64,000 nt of DNA, taken from Grammothele lineata. Its lineage: Eukaryota > Basidiomycota > Agaricomycetes > Polyporales > Polyporaceae. How positions within the stretch are numbered: the stretch's first letter is position 1; the number at the start of each line of letters is the position of its first letter. The stretch is taken from the NCBI GenBank assembly GCA_002150815.3, contig NDFF03000089.1, positions 1 to 64,000 of the forward strand. The letters are read 5' to 3'. Below the pieces are notes generated by a model. It made no database searches. It was not told the origin of the DNA and saw only the letters and a list, made by a program, of their open reading frames with translations. Below are positions 45,548 to 56,750 of this stretch, in pieces. A program made the position numbers and the translations under genes.

Positions 45548-45762
45548 TCAACCGAGTTGCTGGCACGGGTGGCTCCCGCAAATTTCTCCCGCTGGACATG
45601 CGATTTTATCCTAGTGAGCATAAAAGATACACGGTTCTAGATGGGACAACCCGTACGTTGTGCATCGGGGTTGGGATGAGCCAGCGGGAGAGCGTTGGTG
45701 GTAGCCACGACCGCGGCAACGGTGGCGATAAGCAACTTGAAGGAAGCGGTGAAGAACTTCAT
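45548..45762 (-). CDS. Candidate short secreted peptide
   Basis: The minus-strand start MKFFTASFKLLIATVAAVVA continues ...TTNALPLAHPN, a textbook signal peptide with a cleavage site near Ala/Leu 25. Read without splicing the frame stops six codons past ...NPDAQ. A GTACGG...CCAG intron (45592-45656, 65 nt, CTCAC branch-like site) instead joins 45657-45762 to 45548-45591 and gives 49 residues with a mature tail containing GEICGSHPCQQLG. A TATA box lies about 95 nt upstream, which supports a real, well expressed gene. The 3' structure is uncertain, because another acceptor at 45611 gives an almost immediate stop. Family unknown. Confidence 0.45.
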
Positions 45763-47432
45763 GGCGAGGTTATTTGGTGCGTGGATGCACTATGCTTGGG
45801 TAGAGTAGACCGGTCTGCGGGTGATATGTCTGTCCGAGAATGAGCATGCGGGATTTTATACGTTCCTCCATCGTGCGTCTGTTAAGAGCCGCGAGCGTCC
45901 ACTGAGAGTTTGCTATCACTGCATTCTACATCTGTACTTGGCGTGAGCGTTGAAATACATTCTTCCACGAAACGTCAAGAGGAAACATGAAAGCTGTCAA
46001 CCATCGAGCTGCGGCCATACTAAAGACTACAGGAGACATGTGCTGGTCGGAACTTGAGTACGTGGTCTTAAGGTCCTGTACACGTATCTAGTTCCACGAA
46101 GACGGTGGTTCTCACAGCCACCCGCCCAAAATTCATTAACGTTCACTGAGCGAACCCCATGGGCGAGCGAGGCGGTCCAAGGGAATGCAAACTAGCGAAC
46201 GCACATCAACTTGAACCGCATACCGCTAGATGTTTCTCGATCAACAGCCTAACAATGACAAAGACAAGCACAGTAGCCATACCTTCTCACAGCTTCCAGG
46301 TACGACGGGGAACGTTGGAAGTACCTCTTGATTGTCCGACGGATTACATGGACAGACAAACATCTACCTTCTCTCATCAGACTCGTATGTTTGTGTGAGG
46401 AAGCGGCTAAATAATTTGCGTGCGATGTAAGAGCGTACGACGAAGAAAGAAAAGGATCATGACCGAGAGTACCCAGAGTTCAAAGCACGTTCAACTATTT
46501 TCACCACTACTGATCATCATCCTCGCACTTGCGCTCCATTGTTGCTATTTGGCAACCGTCTCTAGCAGACTTCGAATTTGAAGCCATTCTTTCTACCGGA
46601 GGGTGAGAGATACTAGGACTCACTGCGCTACTTACTACCACTGCACGTTCAAGGAGACTTGTAACGTGCTTGACAAATCAGCCGCCGCGGCCCGGCGTAT
46701 CCAGGGAGGCGTGACATCACACGCGGTCACGGACGAGGCGCCTGCAGCCAGAGGAGCGAGCTCGTTGCTCCTGTCCAAAACGCTCAACGTCTGTTACCCT
46801 GGATGGTCTCCGCTAGCACGACGCGCTATCGCGCTGATCCGTGTGGTTCGTTTCTCTCTCGCTACTGTTCTCAAGGTTGCAATATGTATGCGCTGAACAG
46901 TGCCAGGCTGCCGATCTGAACGGCAGCTATCTTCGAAAACGGTCGTCTGATCAGCTCAATGTCTCTCATGCAGGGATCTGTTTATTGAGTCGTTAGTGAG
47001 TCTGCGCTTGTGATCCGGTATTTGGATTAGGCGGAGCAGCGAAAGGAAGAGAAAGGGAACGCGTACGAGGGGATCAGTGTTCCGCATGGACACTCTACGG
47101 GCAGGCTCGGCGGGGTGGGATTCGTCTATACCGCCGTGTGCCACGAATAGGCTCCTTGGTACAAGGCTTATCTGGAGGCTGTCGACAATGATGGTGCGCT
47201 CCTTCTCCATGCATGCCAGTCCTTCTGCTGGCATCGCTCACTGCGCGATCATTTGGTAGGCGATTACATTGTTCTCGTCTCATTGTCTCTTTTAGGGATC
47301 CCTTGTTCTCATTTCATTGCGCTTGAGGTTGCCTCAACAACTTCGTCCCACCGTGATCTAAAACTTCCAACGCTATCCATCGTTGCCTCTGCAACTGCAA
47401 CTTATCTGCACTCTCGTCCAACGCCAAAGTCC
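45763..47432. other. Intergenic region
   Basis: About 1.7 kb between the short secreted peptide and F-box-like gene 6. No supported gene, RNA or repeat. Confidence 0.5.
45854..45860 (-). promoter_or_regulatory. TATA box of the short secreted peptide gene
   Basis: Minus-strand TATAAAA, 92-98 nt upstream of the start codon at 45762. Confidence 0.55.
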
Positions 47433-48978
47433 ATGAAAATAGCGCTCCCAAGAGAACTCTGCGATCTCGTCATCGACAACCTCGCCGACTCTCCTACCTC
47501 GCTCGAGGCTTGCGCCCTCGTCTGTCGTAGCTGGGCTCATCGATCTCGCACTCACCTCTTTTCCCCCATCATCTTCCGCCTTGGGGCCAATGGCAAAGTT
47601 CTCGATGCCTCTCTCCCTCACAAAATGCGCCCAAAGATGGCCGTGACGGCCCCGTGGGTAGGCAGGGATACGGTCCCAGCGGGGCAGTATGAGCCCAGCC
47701 TCGGGCACGGGAGGTGGCTGGCCTTGGTCAACCTGATCCGGCGCGATCCTGGGCTCGCGCTCCATGTCCGCGCGCTGGTCCTCGAGTCGCCTTACAACGA
47801 CAAACTTGCTGAGATCAACGTCGAGTGGCTTTTTCGCAACGACCGAGGGCCGCAGTCCGAGGATGGTGGTGCAGTCGTGCCGCTGGCTCCTAACAGGCAG
47901 TCGGGGCCGCCGTTCAAGTTCAAGTACTTTCCCCGCACACGTGCGCTCACGCTCAAGCAGGTCGCGATAAGCAATATCGTGGCGCTCCTTGGCTGTATTA
48001 AAGGATTACCTCAGCTGCGTGCACTCACAGTCGTTGGTACGCTCGTCCGAGCACCACCCGAGACCACACCGTCTTCCTCGGCCTCTGAAATGCGGACGCA
48101 GGCCATCGGGAAGGATCTTCAGGAGCTGAGCCTCGACTTCAGCAACCTCTCTGCTGCGCAGTCCGCGCGGCTCGCTCGCCTCTTCGCCAATGCCGGCCTG
48201 CTGGAACGGCTCGAGTCCCTCGAGTTGCTTGCGCCCTCCCTCTGTACGGGCGCGCTGCCGCAGATCCTAGGATCCAGAGCGTCTGCCACGGCCCTGAAGC
48301 ACGTCGCTGTGAGCTTCTCTGAGGAAACGGATGAGCTGGAAGGTCCACTCACTGAGGCCGCGCGTAAGTCGGGTTGCTCCACATACATGTCTCCGCTCTG
48401 GTAACTTACATATGCATGCCCTTCCTCTCCTTCACCCCCAGGTACCCACATCGAGAAAACATACGCCGCGCTCGGCGCCCTCCCCTCCCTTGGCTCCCTC
48501 GAGGTCGTCTACTACACGCGCGGCTCCGTACGCGGGACTCCAGTCCGAAGTGAGCTCGCGCGGCGGGAGAGTCTGCACACACTTCCTTGACGCCCTGGCT
48601 GAGCTCGTGCGCTTCCCCATTCCGGACTCGGTCCCGTTCCCGCGCCTACAAAGGCTGGGCCTTACGGTGCACGCGTGCGTGTCTGCCCTCATCTGCTGTC
48701 GTGACGCCAGCATCACACTCGCGACCGCACTCACGACGCGCTACGGCGGACAAGAGGGACTTGGGACTGGGGCAGAGGGGCCGCGTTGTCTGTTCACGCA
48801 GCTGGACGTGCAGGTGGTCGAGCCGGTGCTGTACACCTTGGGCACAGATAGGTGGTACGTTGAGGACAAGGAAGGAGCCCCGAAGATCGCGACGGTGAGG
48901 GCGGTGTTCGAGGAGTTCGAGGACGCGGGAGTCGAGATGACGGTGAAGGTCGGCCGTGGCTACCTCCGGATGCGGTAG
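47433..48978 (+). pseudogene. F-box-like protein gene 6, with a frameshift in exon 2
   Basis: Exon 1 (47433-48363) encodes MKIALPRELCDLVIDNLADS with LEACALVCRSWAHRSRTHLF and leucine-rich segments. A 78-nt phase-1 intron (48364-48441) matches the family. Exon 2 begins THIEKTYAALGALPSLGSLE, as in genes 1-3, but the frame runs into a stop near 48588, while the homologous continuation (FLDALAELVRFPIPDSVPFP, to 48978) is in the next frame. One extra base between about 48575 and 48585 accounts for this. It is either a real inactivating insertion or a base-calling error; all else looks intact, including the C terminus. Closest in layout to genes 1-3. Confidence 0.72.
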
Positions 48979-49083
48979 CTCTTCGCTCCATAGTTCTCTG
49001 CGTCACATTAGCACAGACGTTGTTAAACAGTCCGGTTACGCGTCGAATAGCATACAACGCATTCTAGCCACTCAGCAGTACCC

Positions 49084-50551
49084 CTAGATCATGACAGCCA
49101 GCTCAACGCCGCACTCCTCAAACCGTCCAAACGCCATCCTCCACCGCGCCCGCCTCGCTTCCCTCTCCCTCTCTCGCGCGACCATGGGGAGTCCCTGAAG
49201 TTTCTTTGTGTCCTTTGGGCCTTCCTTACGTGGCATAATCATCAGCCTTCTGAACGCTTTGCACGTCCGAGCAGCGAGCCGCGGGGTGCCTAGGAGCACG
49301 TCCGCGAGCCTGTCACATAACGTCTGCGCGCACGGTTCCGCCGCGCGCTCGTCTTCGAGGAGACTAATCGTGAGCGCTTCAAGCTCGGGGTGCGGCGTGC
49401 CCGCAAGGTGCACACAGAGTGCCTCGAAGATGTTCTGTGCGTGGGTGGGGTCCGCGTCGGCTACCGCGTTCGTGTCGTGTGTATGTGTAGGCGCGTAGAT
49501 GCGGCGGTAGCGCAGCGTCAGCTCGCGGAGGGCCGCGCATTCTGCGAGGGCAGAGAGGAGATACTGTATGTACGACATCTCTGGAGAGGAAAAGTTCTGT
49601 ATATGAGCGTTTACATTATCGGAACAAACGGACTGACTTACCTTCATCCTTACTCGCCGCGCGTGAGTTTGCCTTGGTGCTCGTGCGCGTCCACGCCGCT
49701 GGAACGTTTCCCTCGAATACGTTGATCTCAACTATGCGCAGGGTCTTGCACGCCGCCCTGATCAGGTTTGTCCAGGCAAGGTAGTCTTCCACCGCGGGCA
49801 GGTACCACGTGTTGTCAATCACAAGTGTATGGAGTGCGGGAGGGGCGTAGGCCGAGGGACATCCGAGAACGAGGCACGTCAGCGTGCCGGGGTTCGCGTT
49901 CGCGCCAGACACAATTATCGACGTCAGCCGTGAGACTAGTCGCGGCCCTCCCGTGTCGGATGTGGTGTCGGTGTTGGGAATCGGGGACCCACTGGCTTCG
50001 TCGAGGACGCGCGCATGAGCGTTGTGGGCATTCTCCCACCCTGCGCGCGGGCTGTCCCCGTATTCTGCGAACCGAACGAGAGAAAGGCGGAGGACCCCGA
50101 CAGTCGGAAGCTGCTTGAGAGTATCCCACACGACACTCAGATTCCTGACCAAAACGGAGCTGAACGCGAGCGTCCGGAGCTGCGTGAGTGCGTGCCACGG
50201 CAGGAGCGATGCTCCTTCAGAATCCTCGAGCCCGCCCTCTGTCCCGACACGGAACTCGAACGCGAGCGAACGCACGAGCTGGCCAAGGTCCGCGTCGTCG
50301 CGGAGGAGCGCGGCGAAGGCGGAGACGCGAGAACGCGCGCCGCAGTCGAGCGCGACATGGCGGAAGAGGAGGCCGCGGGCGTGATGCGAGAGCGCGCGGG
50401 AGGCGAGGGCGCACGCGTAGAGGGTGGGGTTGTACCGGAATCGGTGGTGCTCGTCGATGATCTTGCAGATCAGCTCAAGCGGGAGTCGAGGAACTGGTAC
50501 GGGCTCTTCTGGATCTGGCGCCGGCGTAGAGAACGTTTTTGGGTCGAGCAT
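49084..50551 (-). CDS. F-box-like protein 7
   Basis: Exons 49642-50551 and 49084-49580 (61-nt phase-1 intron; GTAAGT donor, TCTCCAG acceptor) give 468 residues. An earlier CAG at the intron end would shift the frame, so the downstream acceptor is required. The N terminus has VPRLPLELICKIIDEHHRFR with YACALASRALSHHARGLLF, an F-box-like motif. Leucine-rich segments follow (LTQLRTLAFSSVLVRNL, CAALRELTLRYRRIYAP), then a basic linker and a short C-terminal helix (MAFGRFEECGVELAVMI). Convergent with gene 6, 105 bp away. Diverged from the other six but with the same gene plan. Confidence 0.78.
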
Positions 50552-51175
50552 CTTCTAGCCTACGACTTGGTCTGGAGCGTGTGGGTGATGCCGGACTGTT
50601 GAATTATGGCGAGATCTACGGCGATGTCAAATCGATTGCAAGGAAATGTACAGATTCTGCTGAACTTACTTGGACGGTAGACGGGAAAAGCTAACGAAGC
50701 GTCTCGCGCGCTGCGATGGTTGAATATCGCTGCAAGAATGACTCACGTGCGGAGGCTCGGTAGCGCAGACGCTAAGCAAAGTCAGCGGTGCTGCGAACTA
50801 CAAGTCAACTTACGAGTTTGAAAATGAATGAAATGATAGGGGATGAACGTACGGCAGTTGCATCGCGCTCAGCGTTGTAGGACGAGTGCGGCCTGTCCAA
50901 GTCGCAACGGCGGACAACTGCCGTGTAAGCGCCCACGCGACGACGGCGTGACGTCATAGGAGAATATCGAACCCGAATTCGGAGCGACCGTTCGCCCCTT
51001 TGACGAGAACAGAAACCCGTCTCTACCTCTAGTTCTGGCCCCACTGCCGACCGCCATAATTCATAGTTTCAAGTAGTTGCCTCTAATATTAACGTACCGG
51101 TACAAATACAATGATGTCTTCAACATTCAAACGCAAAGCGAGAGCAACGTCACCGACCGCGATGCAACAGTCACA
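50552..51175. other. Intergenic region
   Basis: Promoter side of F-box-like gene 7 and 3' flank of the secreted protein A gene. No supported gene. Confidence 0.5.
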
Positions 51176-52205
51176 TTAGTAGATTGGCTCGAACGTGAAG
51201 GTCTGTACGGTCATGTCGTCAGCCTCCAAACCCCTGACAATGCACACAATGAAGGTAATGTACGCACCGTCTCCCAAGCATCCCCATACCGTTTCCTGAA
51301 CGCCTTCAAGTCCCCGACGAGTGCGAACGCACCCGAGTCGGGCACATACGCGAACTTCGCCGCCTCCGCGACGTTGCCGTCTGTGTTGATCCAAGATGGC
51401 CGGATGCGCATGTTGCTCGGATCGACGGACCATATGTCCGACTGTGAAGGGGAACCGAGCGAGCGTGTTGCTGCTGCGAAAGAGTTGGGGCCAGGGAGCG
51501 CGGTCATACGGAGTTCTGTCAAGACGCTCGGTGAGTGTCTAGATATCAGGGACGGATTCATGAGCGCGACTCACGTCTCCCAGTGCCAACGAGATAGACG
51601 TAGTCTGGACTACCCTTCTCTAGGTCCCTTCCACTACTCTCATAGCCCATCGCAGCGCCCAAGAACGCAAAGTCGGCGTAGCCGTTCTACATGGCCCGCG
51701 CGCGTCAGCATTCCCAGCATACACGCAGAAAGGGGTTCGTACGCACCAAAGCTTCGATCGCCCCTAAACCCTCAACACCTCCCTGGCAGACCTCCGCGCG
51801 CACGAGCAGCGCGCTCGCCGCGTCCTTCGCGAGCTCGTACTCCCCATACGCGTTCCCCGTCCTCGCCACATACCCGCCCGCGACGCCCCCACCGAGCCCC
51901 CCGACCTCGACGCGCGTGCGGATGCGCCCAACCTCCTGCGCGCACGCGCCCGCGGCGGACGGCGAGGAAGAGAGCGAGGCGGCGAGGTGGAGTTGTTGCG
52001 CGAGTTCGGGGCGGCGCGCGAGGCGGAGGGCGTTCATCACGCGCACGCCTTCGCGCGGGCTGTAGGAGAGCGCACGGGTGAGTTGAGCTGGGTTCGTGTT
52101 ATGTGTCGGGTGGGAGGGCCGAGCGAGCGCGCCTGGGGCAGGGGAGAGGGAGGAAGAGAGGGCTAGGGCGAGGAGAGCTGTGAGAAAGGCGGCGGGGTTG
52201 TGCAT
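51176..52205 (-). CDS. Secreted protein A of unknown function (fungal family with a YxARTGNAxGEY motif)
   Basis: Exons 51747-52205, 51575-51686, 51268-51515 and 51176-51202 (introns 60, 59 and 65 nt) give 281 residues. MHNPAAFLTALLALALSSSL is a signal peptide. The body carries YVARTGNAYGEYELAKDAAS, then NGYADFAFLGAAMGYESSGR, then a domain with SDIWSVDPSNMRIRPSWINT and AFALVGDLKAF, ending TFTFEPIY. It is a paralog of the gene at 61828-63165: exon 2 is 112 nt in both and the first two introns have the same phases. Basidiomycete genomes contain many such secreted proteins without known activity. The last intron and 27-nt exon are inferred from splice signals and the family-like TFTF ending. Confidence 0.75.
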
Positions 52206-53172
52206 CGTGTCGGATGTGAGGTGGTGGGAAGGGAAAGAGATTCAGAAGCGGATGCCGAGAGCGAGTGAGGGTTATAACTGGACTCGGGCTCGGCGAAGCG
52301 GGTGGAGAGCGGCGAGAGCTCCTGCCTACATACTCCGACGGCCCACAGGTTGCGTCGGATCGTCGGGTCGCTCCTCAGAGCAGTCCGCTCCGTGTCTGGA
52401 AAAGGAAGTATGAGATAGAGGGGAGCGTATAGGGGTGGAGGCTGAGGTATACTGAACCCCTATCTTTCACGTACGGGCACGACATTCACCCAAATCACTA
52501 TTTCGACTGGTAGAACGTTTTAGATGGGGAAATTAAACGCGCAGAAAACAATCTCACCATAGTGCAGAGCTTCAAGCGACGAGAGGACATGTGTCTCATC
52601 CTCTAGCGAGTACTGGACAGTCGAAGTTAGAGCGCACGACTCGTTGTGGCCACGGACGAGTACTTACTAACGATCGGAATAGCAGTGTGCGCGGGGCAGA
52701 TCGAGATCGATCTCATTCTGCATTCCTGGTGAGCGCATGCGCAGTGCCAGTTGCACCCATATGACGCGGTTCCGAAGTCGTCCGCAAGCCCAGCGAGGAT
52801 GAGGATGTCGCAGTGCAAAGCAGGTCGTGACGTGACGTCCTGAGTGGGTGACTAGACTCGTTATTCAGTGACATAACGCTCTCGTGACGGAGCGTGATGT
52901 TCAGCGGTAACGCTGACGCCGGTTTTGCGACCACTCGTCGAGCACGTCCTGCTCTTCCACTCGAGATCTTCGAACTTCTTGCAGTGGTTCATTGACATAT
53001 GCACACATGACTTTGTGTGACACACTGGTAAGATGCAGATAACATTCTCCCGTCTCTCACGGTCACTCCTCGCTTATACGCATACTGCAGGCTAACTCGT
53101 ATTCGTACACTTCCATCGCTCTCGAGGCCGACTCCCCGCCGCGCCCTCCAAATCCCCCGTCTTGGTCGGCTC
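52206..53172. other. Intergenic region
   Basis: Promoter side of secreted protein A and the 3' flank of hydrophobin 1. A short hairpin-forming pair (ATAGGGGT at 52428-52435 and ACCCCTAT at 52456-52463) occurs. No supported gene. Confidence 0.5.
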
Positions 53173-53619
53173 TCAAGCGTTGACGGGCAAGCATCCGATA
53201 GAGATGAGACTGCCTACAACAGAGACGTTAGCATTGGCACAAAGCGCCCAGACCTCCGCCGCAGCCGCGGTCGCGTCTTACCAAAGGAGTTGTCCTGGCA
53301 GCACACGGTGTTGGCGGAGCTAGTAAGACAAACACGTCGAGGTAAGCATTCGTACTGATTTGGACAGGTATTTGGGAACTGACCAAGAGTCGCCAGTGCC
53401 GACGCCGATGACAGTGACGGGCGAGCACGTCAAGCCGACGAGCGCGTCAACGTCCTGGACGACAACCCCGATCGAGGCTAGGATGGCCGCTGCGGCAGGG
53501 TCGCTCGCCTTCTCGACGGAGTCACAGCACTGGAGCGCGCCGGTGCTGCATGTCTGGGCGAAGACAGCGGGGGTGGCGACGGCAAGGATTGCGGCGACAG
53601 AGAACAGCTTGGAGAACAT
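53173..53619 (-). CDS. Class I hydrophobin 1
   Basis: Exons 53384-53619, 53282-53319 and 53173-53213 give 104 residues. MFSKLFSVAAILAVATPAVFA is the signal peptide. The mature protein has the eight-cysteine hydrophobin pattern C-CC-C-C-CC-C (Cys 24, 31-32, 65, 79, 85-86, 99) with class I spacing. Hydrophobins are secreted and assemble into amphipathic films on hyphae, spores and fruit bodies. Cys79 is created by splicing across intron 1, whose donor is the unusual GTCAGT, while the sister gene has GTAAGT. It differs from hydrophobin 2 at only about four residues. A TATA box lies 77-83 nt upstream. Confidence 0.93.
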
Positions 53620-53695
53620 GGTGAAGATGAGAGGGCTTGGTAGTGAACGTCTGGTGAGTGTTCGCTGGGGATCGTCTCCAGGTACGACGGGAGGT

Positions 53696-53702
53696 TTATA
53701 TA
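53696..53702 (-). promoter_or_regulatory. TATA box of hydrophobin 1
   Basis: Minus-strand TATATAA, 77-83 nt upstream of the start codon; the same position as in hydrophobin 2. Confidence 0.7.
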
Positions 53703-54626
53703 CGTCCTGAAGAAAATTTTCCGTCCTACGCGGCCCGTATACATCCTCAGACGACGTGCCGTCCTCAACGGCATCGCTCCACCCAAAGTGAACAACTGTC
53801 CTCATCCAGCACCTCCGGCGGCTCGAACGCGGCGAACTACATCACATCTGCTCCACCTACCAGCATGCCCGCGACAGATATACAACGTCCGCGCACGCAC
53901 GACACGGGCTGGGCGCCCCAGTTCCTGAGGTACTCTATGTCGTGCAGTGCGTGTATATCTCCGCGGACAGTACGCGAAATATTCTGAGGTCCCTTCGCAG
54001 GTGCTCCATAGCGGCTCCCGACACACCGCCTCGAGGTGGGCCAAACACGCACACACGCCTGTACACGAACGCGAACGCGGGAGCGCCACGACATCCACTG
54101 CTCCGCGCATCGAACCGCCACTCTCGGGGCCGCGCCATGTAAATTGGCTCGCCCTGACGTCTCCTCTGGCACAAGGCTACCTCGGCCCCGCTAGAAGAAC
54201 CCTATGATCTCGCTAGAGACGGCACTCAGGCGCCGCGCCTCATGTGTGCGCAGGCGCAGCGTGTCCGGTACGTCATACGCTCTCTATCCCCGCTATGACG
54301 CCAGGACACCGCGACTCACGTCCTGGTATATACAGCGTGTAGATGATCTTCCGGGGCGCGTCTCACGGGTACAGTGGTCGCGCGCATCGCCGCCGGGGAA
54401 GACCATATTGGCTTGTTAATGCCCCCGGGATTGCACGCGCCGTGCGAGGGTGCGGCATTTAGTCTGTCGTCCGCGGTATGTCCGCCCGCGGGTTTCGGCT
54501 GTAGCGATGAAGTCATCGACCTCTAACGCGGTGTTTATTCCCTAATAAGTTCCATTATTTCTACATTGTAGCCGTCAACTGACCCGTTCCTCCTTGTTTC
54601 CCATACGTATGTAAGCGTACATGTTT
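53703..54626. other. Upstream region of hydrophobin 1, duplicated at 58.6-59.5 kb
   Basis: Contains no gene. Several stretches match the upstream region of hydrophobin 2 in order and spacing, for example around 54240-54310 against 59145-59220 (both with GGTACGTCAT and CGCTCTCTAT) and the 17-bp element at 54507-54523. Confidence 0.6.
54507..54523. repeat. Shared 17-bp element upstream of hydrophobin 1
   Basis: ATGAAGTCATCGACCTC, identical to 59380-59396 upstream of hydrophobin 2 (about 890 and 835 bp from the respective start codons). A shortened version, TGAAGTCATCG, is at 59819-59829 upstream of hydrophobin 3. Confidence 0.6.
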
Positions 54627-56750
54627 TCATCGCTGTTTCGCCTTTTCGAGCGCCTCAAAGTCGCCGTACACTGCCTTGTGTGGCTCGTCTCTCCACGTCT
54701 GGTCATCGAGTGCAATCTCCAACGTCTGTCCGTCATCGTACAGCTTGCTTCTTCTGAACGAAACAGCCATGATGTCTGAGGGGACGTCTGCGATTGGTAT
54801 GTCCTTCCACTTCGAGCTGAGTACGACGCACGTATGCTCGTCTTCGTCCGGTGCGACGTGGTGTATCTCGCAATTGTGCGTTGGGTGTTCGTCAGAGCGA
54901 TTGGCGTCCTTGGACAACCAGAAGGCGAAGTAGTGCGGGCCAGTCCCCCACACATCCCGGCTACATCGACCGAGCTCGACCTTGAGGTCATAGGCACCCG
55001 GGAATGTGTCGAAGACAATGGTTATTTGAGTCGCGCCTGTCTGTGGCGTCTTCGTGCTCTTCACTGCCTTCAGGCGGAGACCGAAGCGTCGTTCGAGTGT
55101 CGCAATGAAGCTTCGATGGATCACAAACGGCGGGAAAGGGCCGATCGAGAGGCACGCAACGCGCTCGAGCGGATCTGCAGGGTCACAGGCGCGGTATGCA
55201 GGCCATGGAGAGAGGCACATATCACACCACTTCCAACGAAGCACGTCGCAAAGCGCATGAGGAATCACGAGACTCCAGGCGGTGTTCATCAGAGAGTAAC
55301 AGGCGGAATCTCTACCATGGGTGTTATGATCCCGGCGAAGAATAAGGCAGACCCTGTGAGGCTTTGAATAATCCCTCTTGGGGTACAAAGTGCTGCCTGC
55401 GAGCTGCGCGATGGCGTATTGCTTCGAACGTTTGCTCGTGGACACGGGTAGGTGAGCACGGACGCCTTGGGAAGTGACGGTGAACGATGGAAGCGTGGAA
55501 GCTGATCTTGGGCTAGTGTGCGACGTCCGTGTGCTGGTGAAGATGATACGGCCATGACCAGCCTCCGAAAAGTCAGAAGGATGTTGTGCGAAGAGGTGCT
55601 TGTCCTCAGGCAGATGTTCAAGATGCATGATGGTACCGATAAACTGCTCCATACTCTCGACGGAATCGACGCCCCAGTATTGGCCCCATGCGAAGAGGCT
55701 AGTGTCTTCAGATGTCCTGAGGATCTCCTCCTGCAATCTATAAAACGCCTTGTGTCCCTCCCCGTAAAGAGTCGGCATGCTGATCCCGAATAGACCGAAC
55801 AAGCAGTACGCCGCATCCTCGACTCGCGTGGTCGACCGCTGAGAAGCCCACCCCATCCGCGTCGCGACACTGATGTCTGTGATATCCTGCTCGAACCGCA
55901 GTACACTCACAGGAACTTTCGTGATCTCCTCCAGAGTGGGGGCAAGCGCGAACTTGTCGCCGAGCGTGGTCCAGTCGCGCGATAAGAAACGGACCGTCTT
56001 CGGCGCTAGAAGCTCTTGCAACGTCCAGCCGCGCGAGTGCCATCGGCTCCTCCAAAACGCAGAATCCTGCTTGCTCATATCGCAATCACTGGGAACGTCG
56101 TCCATGTAGACGTAGCAAACAGCGGAGAGAGAATAATAACGGAACATGGAGTTGATGGCCTCGGTGAGCTCGGAGCTGCTCGTTTTGTCGATGCAGCAGG
56201 TGTCTGCCCACGCCCACTGGAAGCCGTGCTTCTCTGCTTGAATGAGAAAGTTGCGCGCCTTCGCAGAGATGAGGTCACGGGGCGTAAGGGGTGGAGGTAG
56301 ACTCTGGCGTTGTAGAGAGACCGAAGTGGAGTCGGGACTGCGAGACGGATGAGGAGCGCACGGAGTCTCTCGAGAAGACGTCGTCGTGGGGTGAGGAGAA
56401 GGGAAATGATATATCTCACATCGATCAGACTGAGAGGTGAACATGCTTTGTAGCTGCTCCATCATCCGGCCCTGGTGCTCTACAGTGTGTTGAAGCTCTC
56501 TGACCACCTCTGTGAGGTAATGAACGACCTCCTGCAGCTCCTCGGCACTGCGAAGCTTGTTGCCCTGGTCACCCGCTGAGGGCGCCTCCGCCTGCTCCTG
56601 GACCTGCAGGACGGCGTCTTGGACTTTCTGGAACGAGTCCTCCTCTGAGGCATCACCCCAAACGTGGGATAGGATGGCGTATCCTCCGGGGACGTCTTCG
56701 GGGCTGTTGAAGAACTGAAGGTGTGCTGTCTTGGTGTTGAGGAGCCACAT
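54627..56750 (-). CDS. HET-domain protein with an internal helical insertion
   Basis: An intronless 707-residue protein starting MWLLNTKTAHLQFF, the usual HET start. The frame is open upstream to 56948, but that part is unlike the family. HET motifs: YAILSHVWGD (24-33), WAWADTCCIDKTSSSELTEA, CYVYMDDV, RGWTLQELLAPKTVRFLSRD, then the conserved EDAAYCLFGLFGISMPTLYG region and AFYRLQEEIL. HET domains trigger heterokaryon-incompatibility or danger-response cell death in fungi; they often act with partner modules, none of which is seen here. Between SHVWG and WAWADT lies an unusually long segment with a probable coiled coil (VVHYLTEVVRELQHTVEHQG) and a Ser/Pro linker. The C-terminal 300 residues have no recognised domain. 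Confidence 0.9.
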   Translation of the reverse strand: MWLLNTKTAHLQFFNSPEDVPGGYAILSHVWGDASEEDSFQKVQDAVLQVQEQAEAPSAGDQGNKLRSAEELQEVVHYLTEVVRELQHTVEHQGRMMEQLQSMFTSQSDRCEIYHFPSPHPTTTSSRETPCAPHPSRSPDSTSVSLQRQSLPPPLTPRDLISAKARNFLIQAEKHGFQWAWADTCCIDKTSSSELTEAINSMFRYYSLSAVCYVYMDDVPSDCDMSKQDSAFWRSRWHSRGWTLQELLAPKTVRFLSRDWTTLGDKFALAPTLEEITKVPVSVLRFEQDITDISVATRMGWASQRSTTRVEDAAYCLFGLFGISMPTLYGEGHKAFYRLQEEILRTSEDTSLFAWGQYWGVDSVESMEQFIGTIMHLEHLPEDKHLFAQHPSDFSEAGHGRIIFTSTRTSHTSPRSASTLPSFTVTSQGVRAHLPVSTSKRSKQYAIAQLAGSTLYPKRDYSKPHRVCLILRRDHNTHGRDSACYSLMNTAWSLVIPHALCDVLRWKWCDMCLSPWPAYRACDPADPLERVACLSIGPFPPFVIHRSFIATLERRFGLRLKAVKSTKTPQTGATQITIVFDTFPGAYDLKVELGRCSRDVWGTGPHYFAFWLSKDANRSDEHPTHNCEIHHVAPDEDEHTCVVLSSKWKDIPIADVPSDIMAVSFRRSKLYDDGQTLEIALDDQTWRDEPHKAVYGDFEALEKAKQR

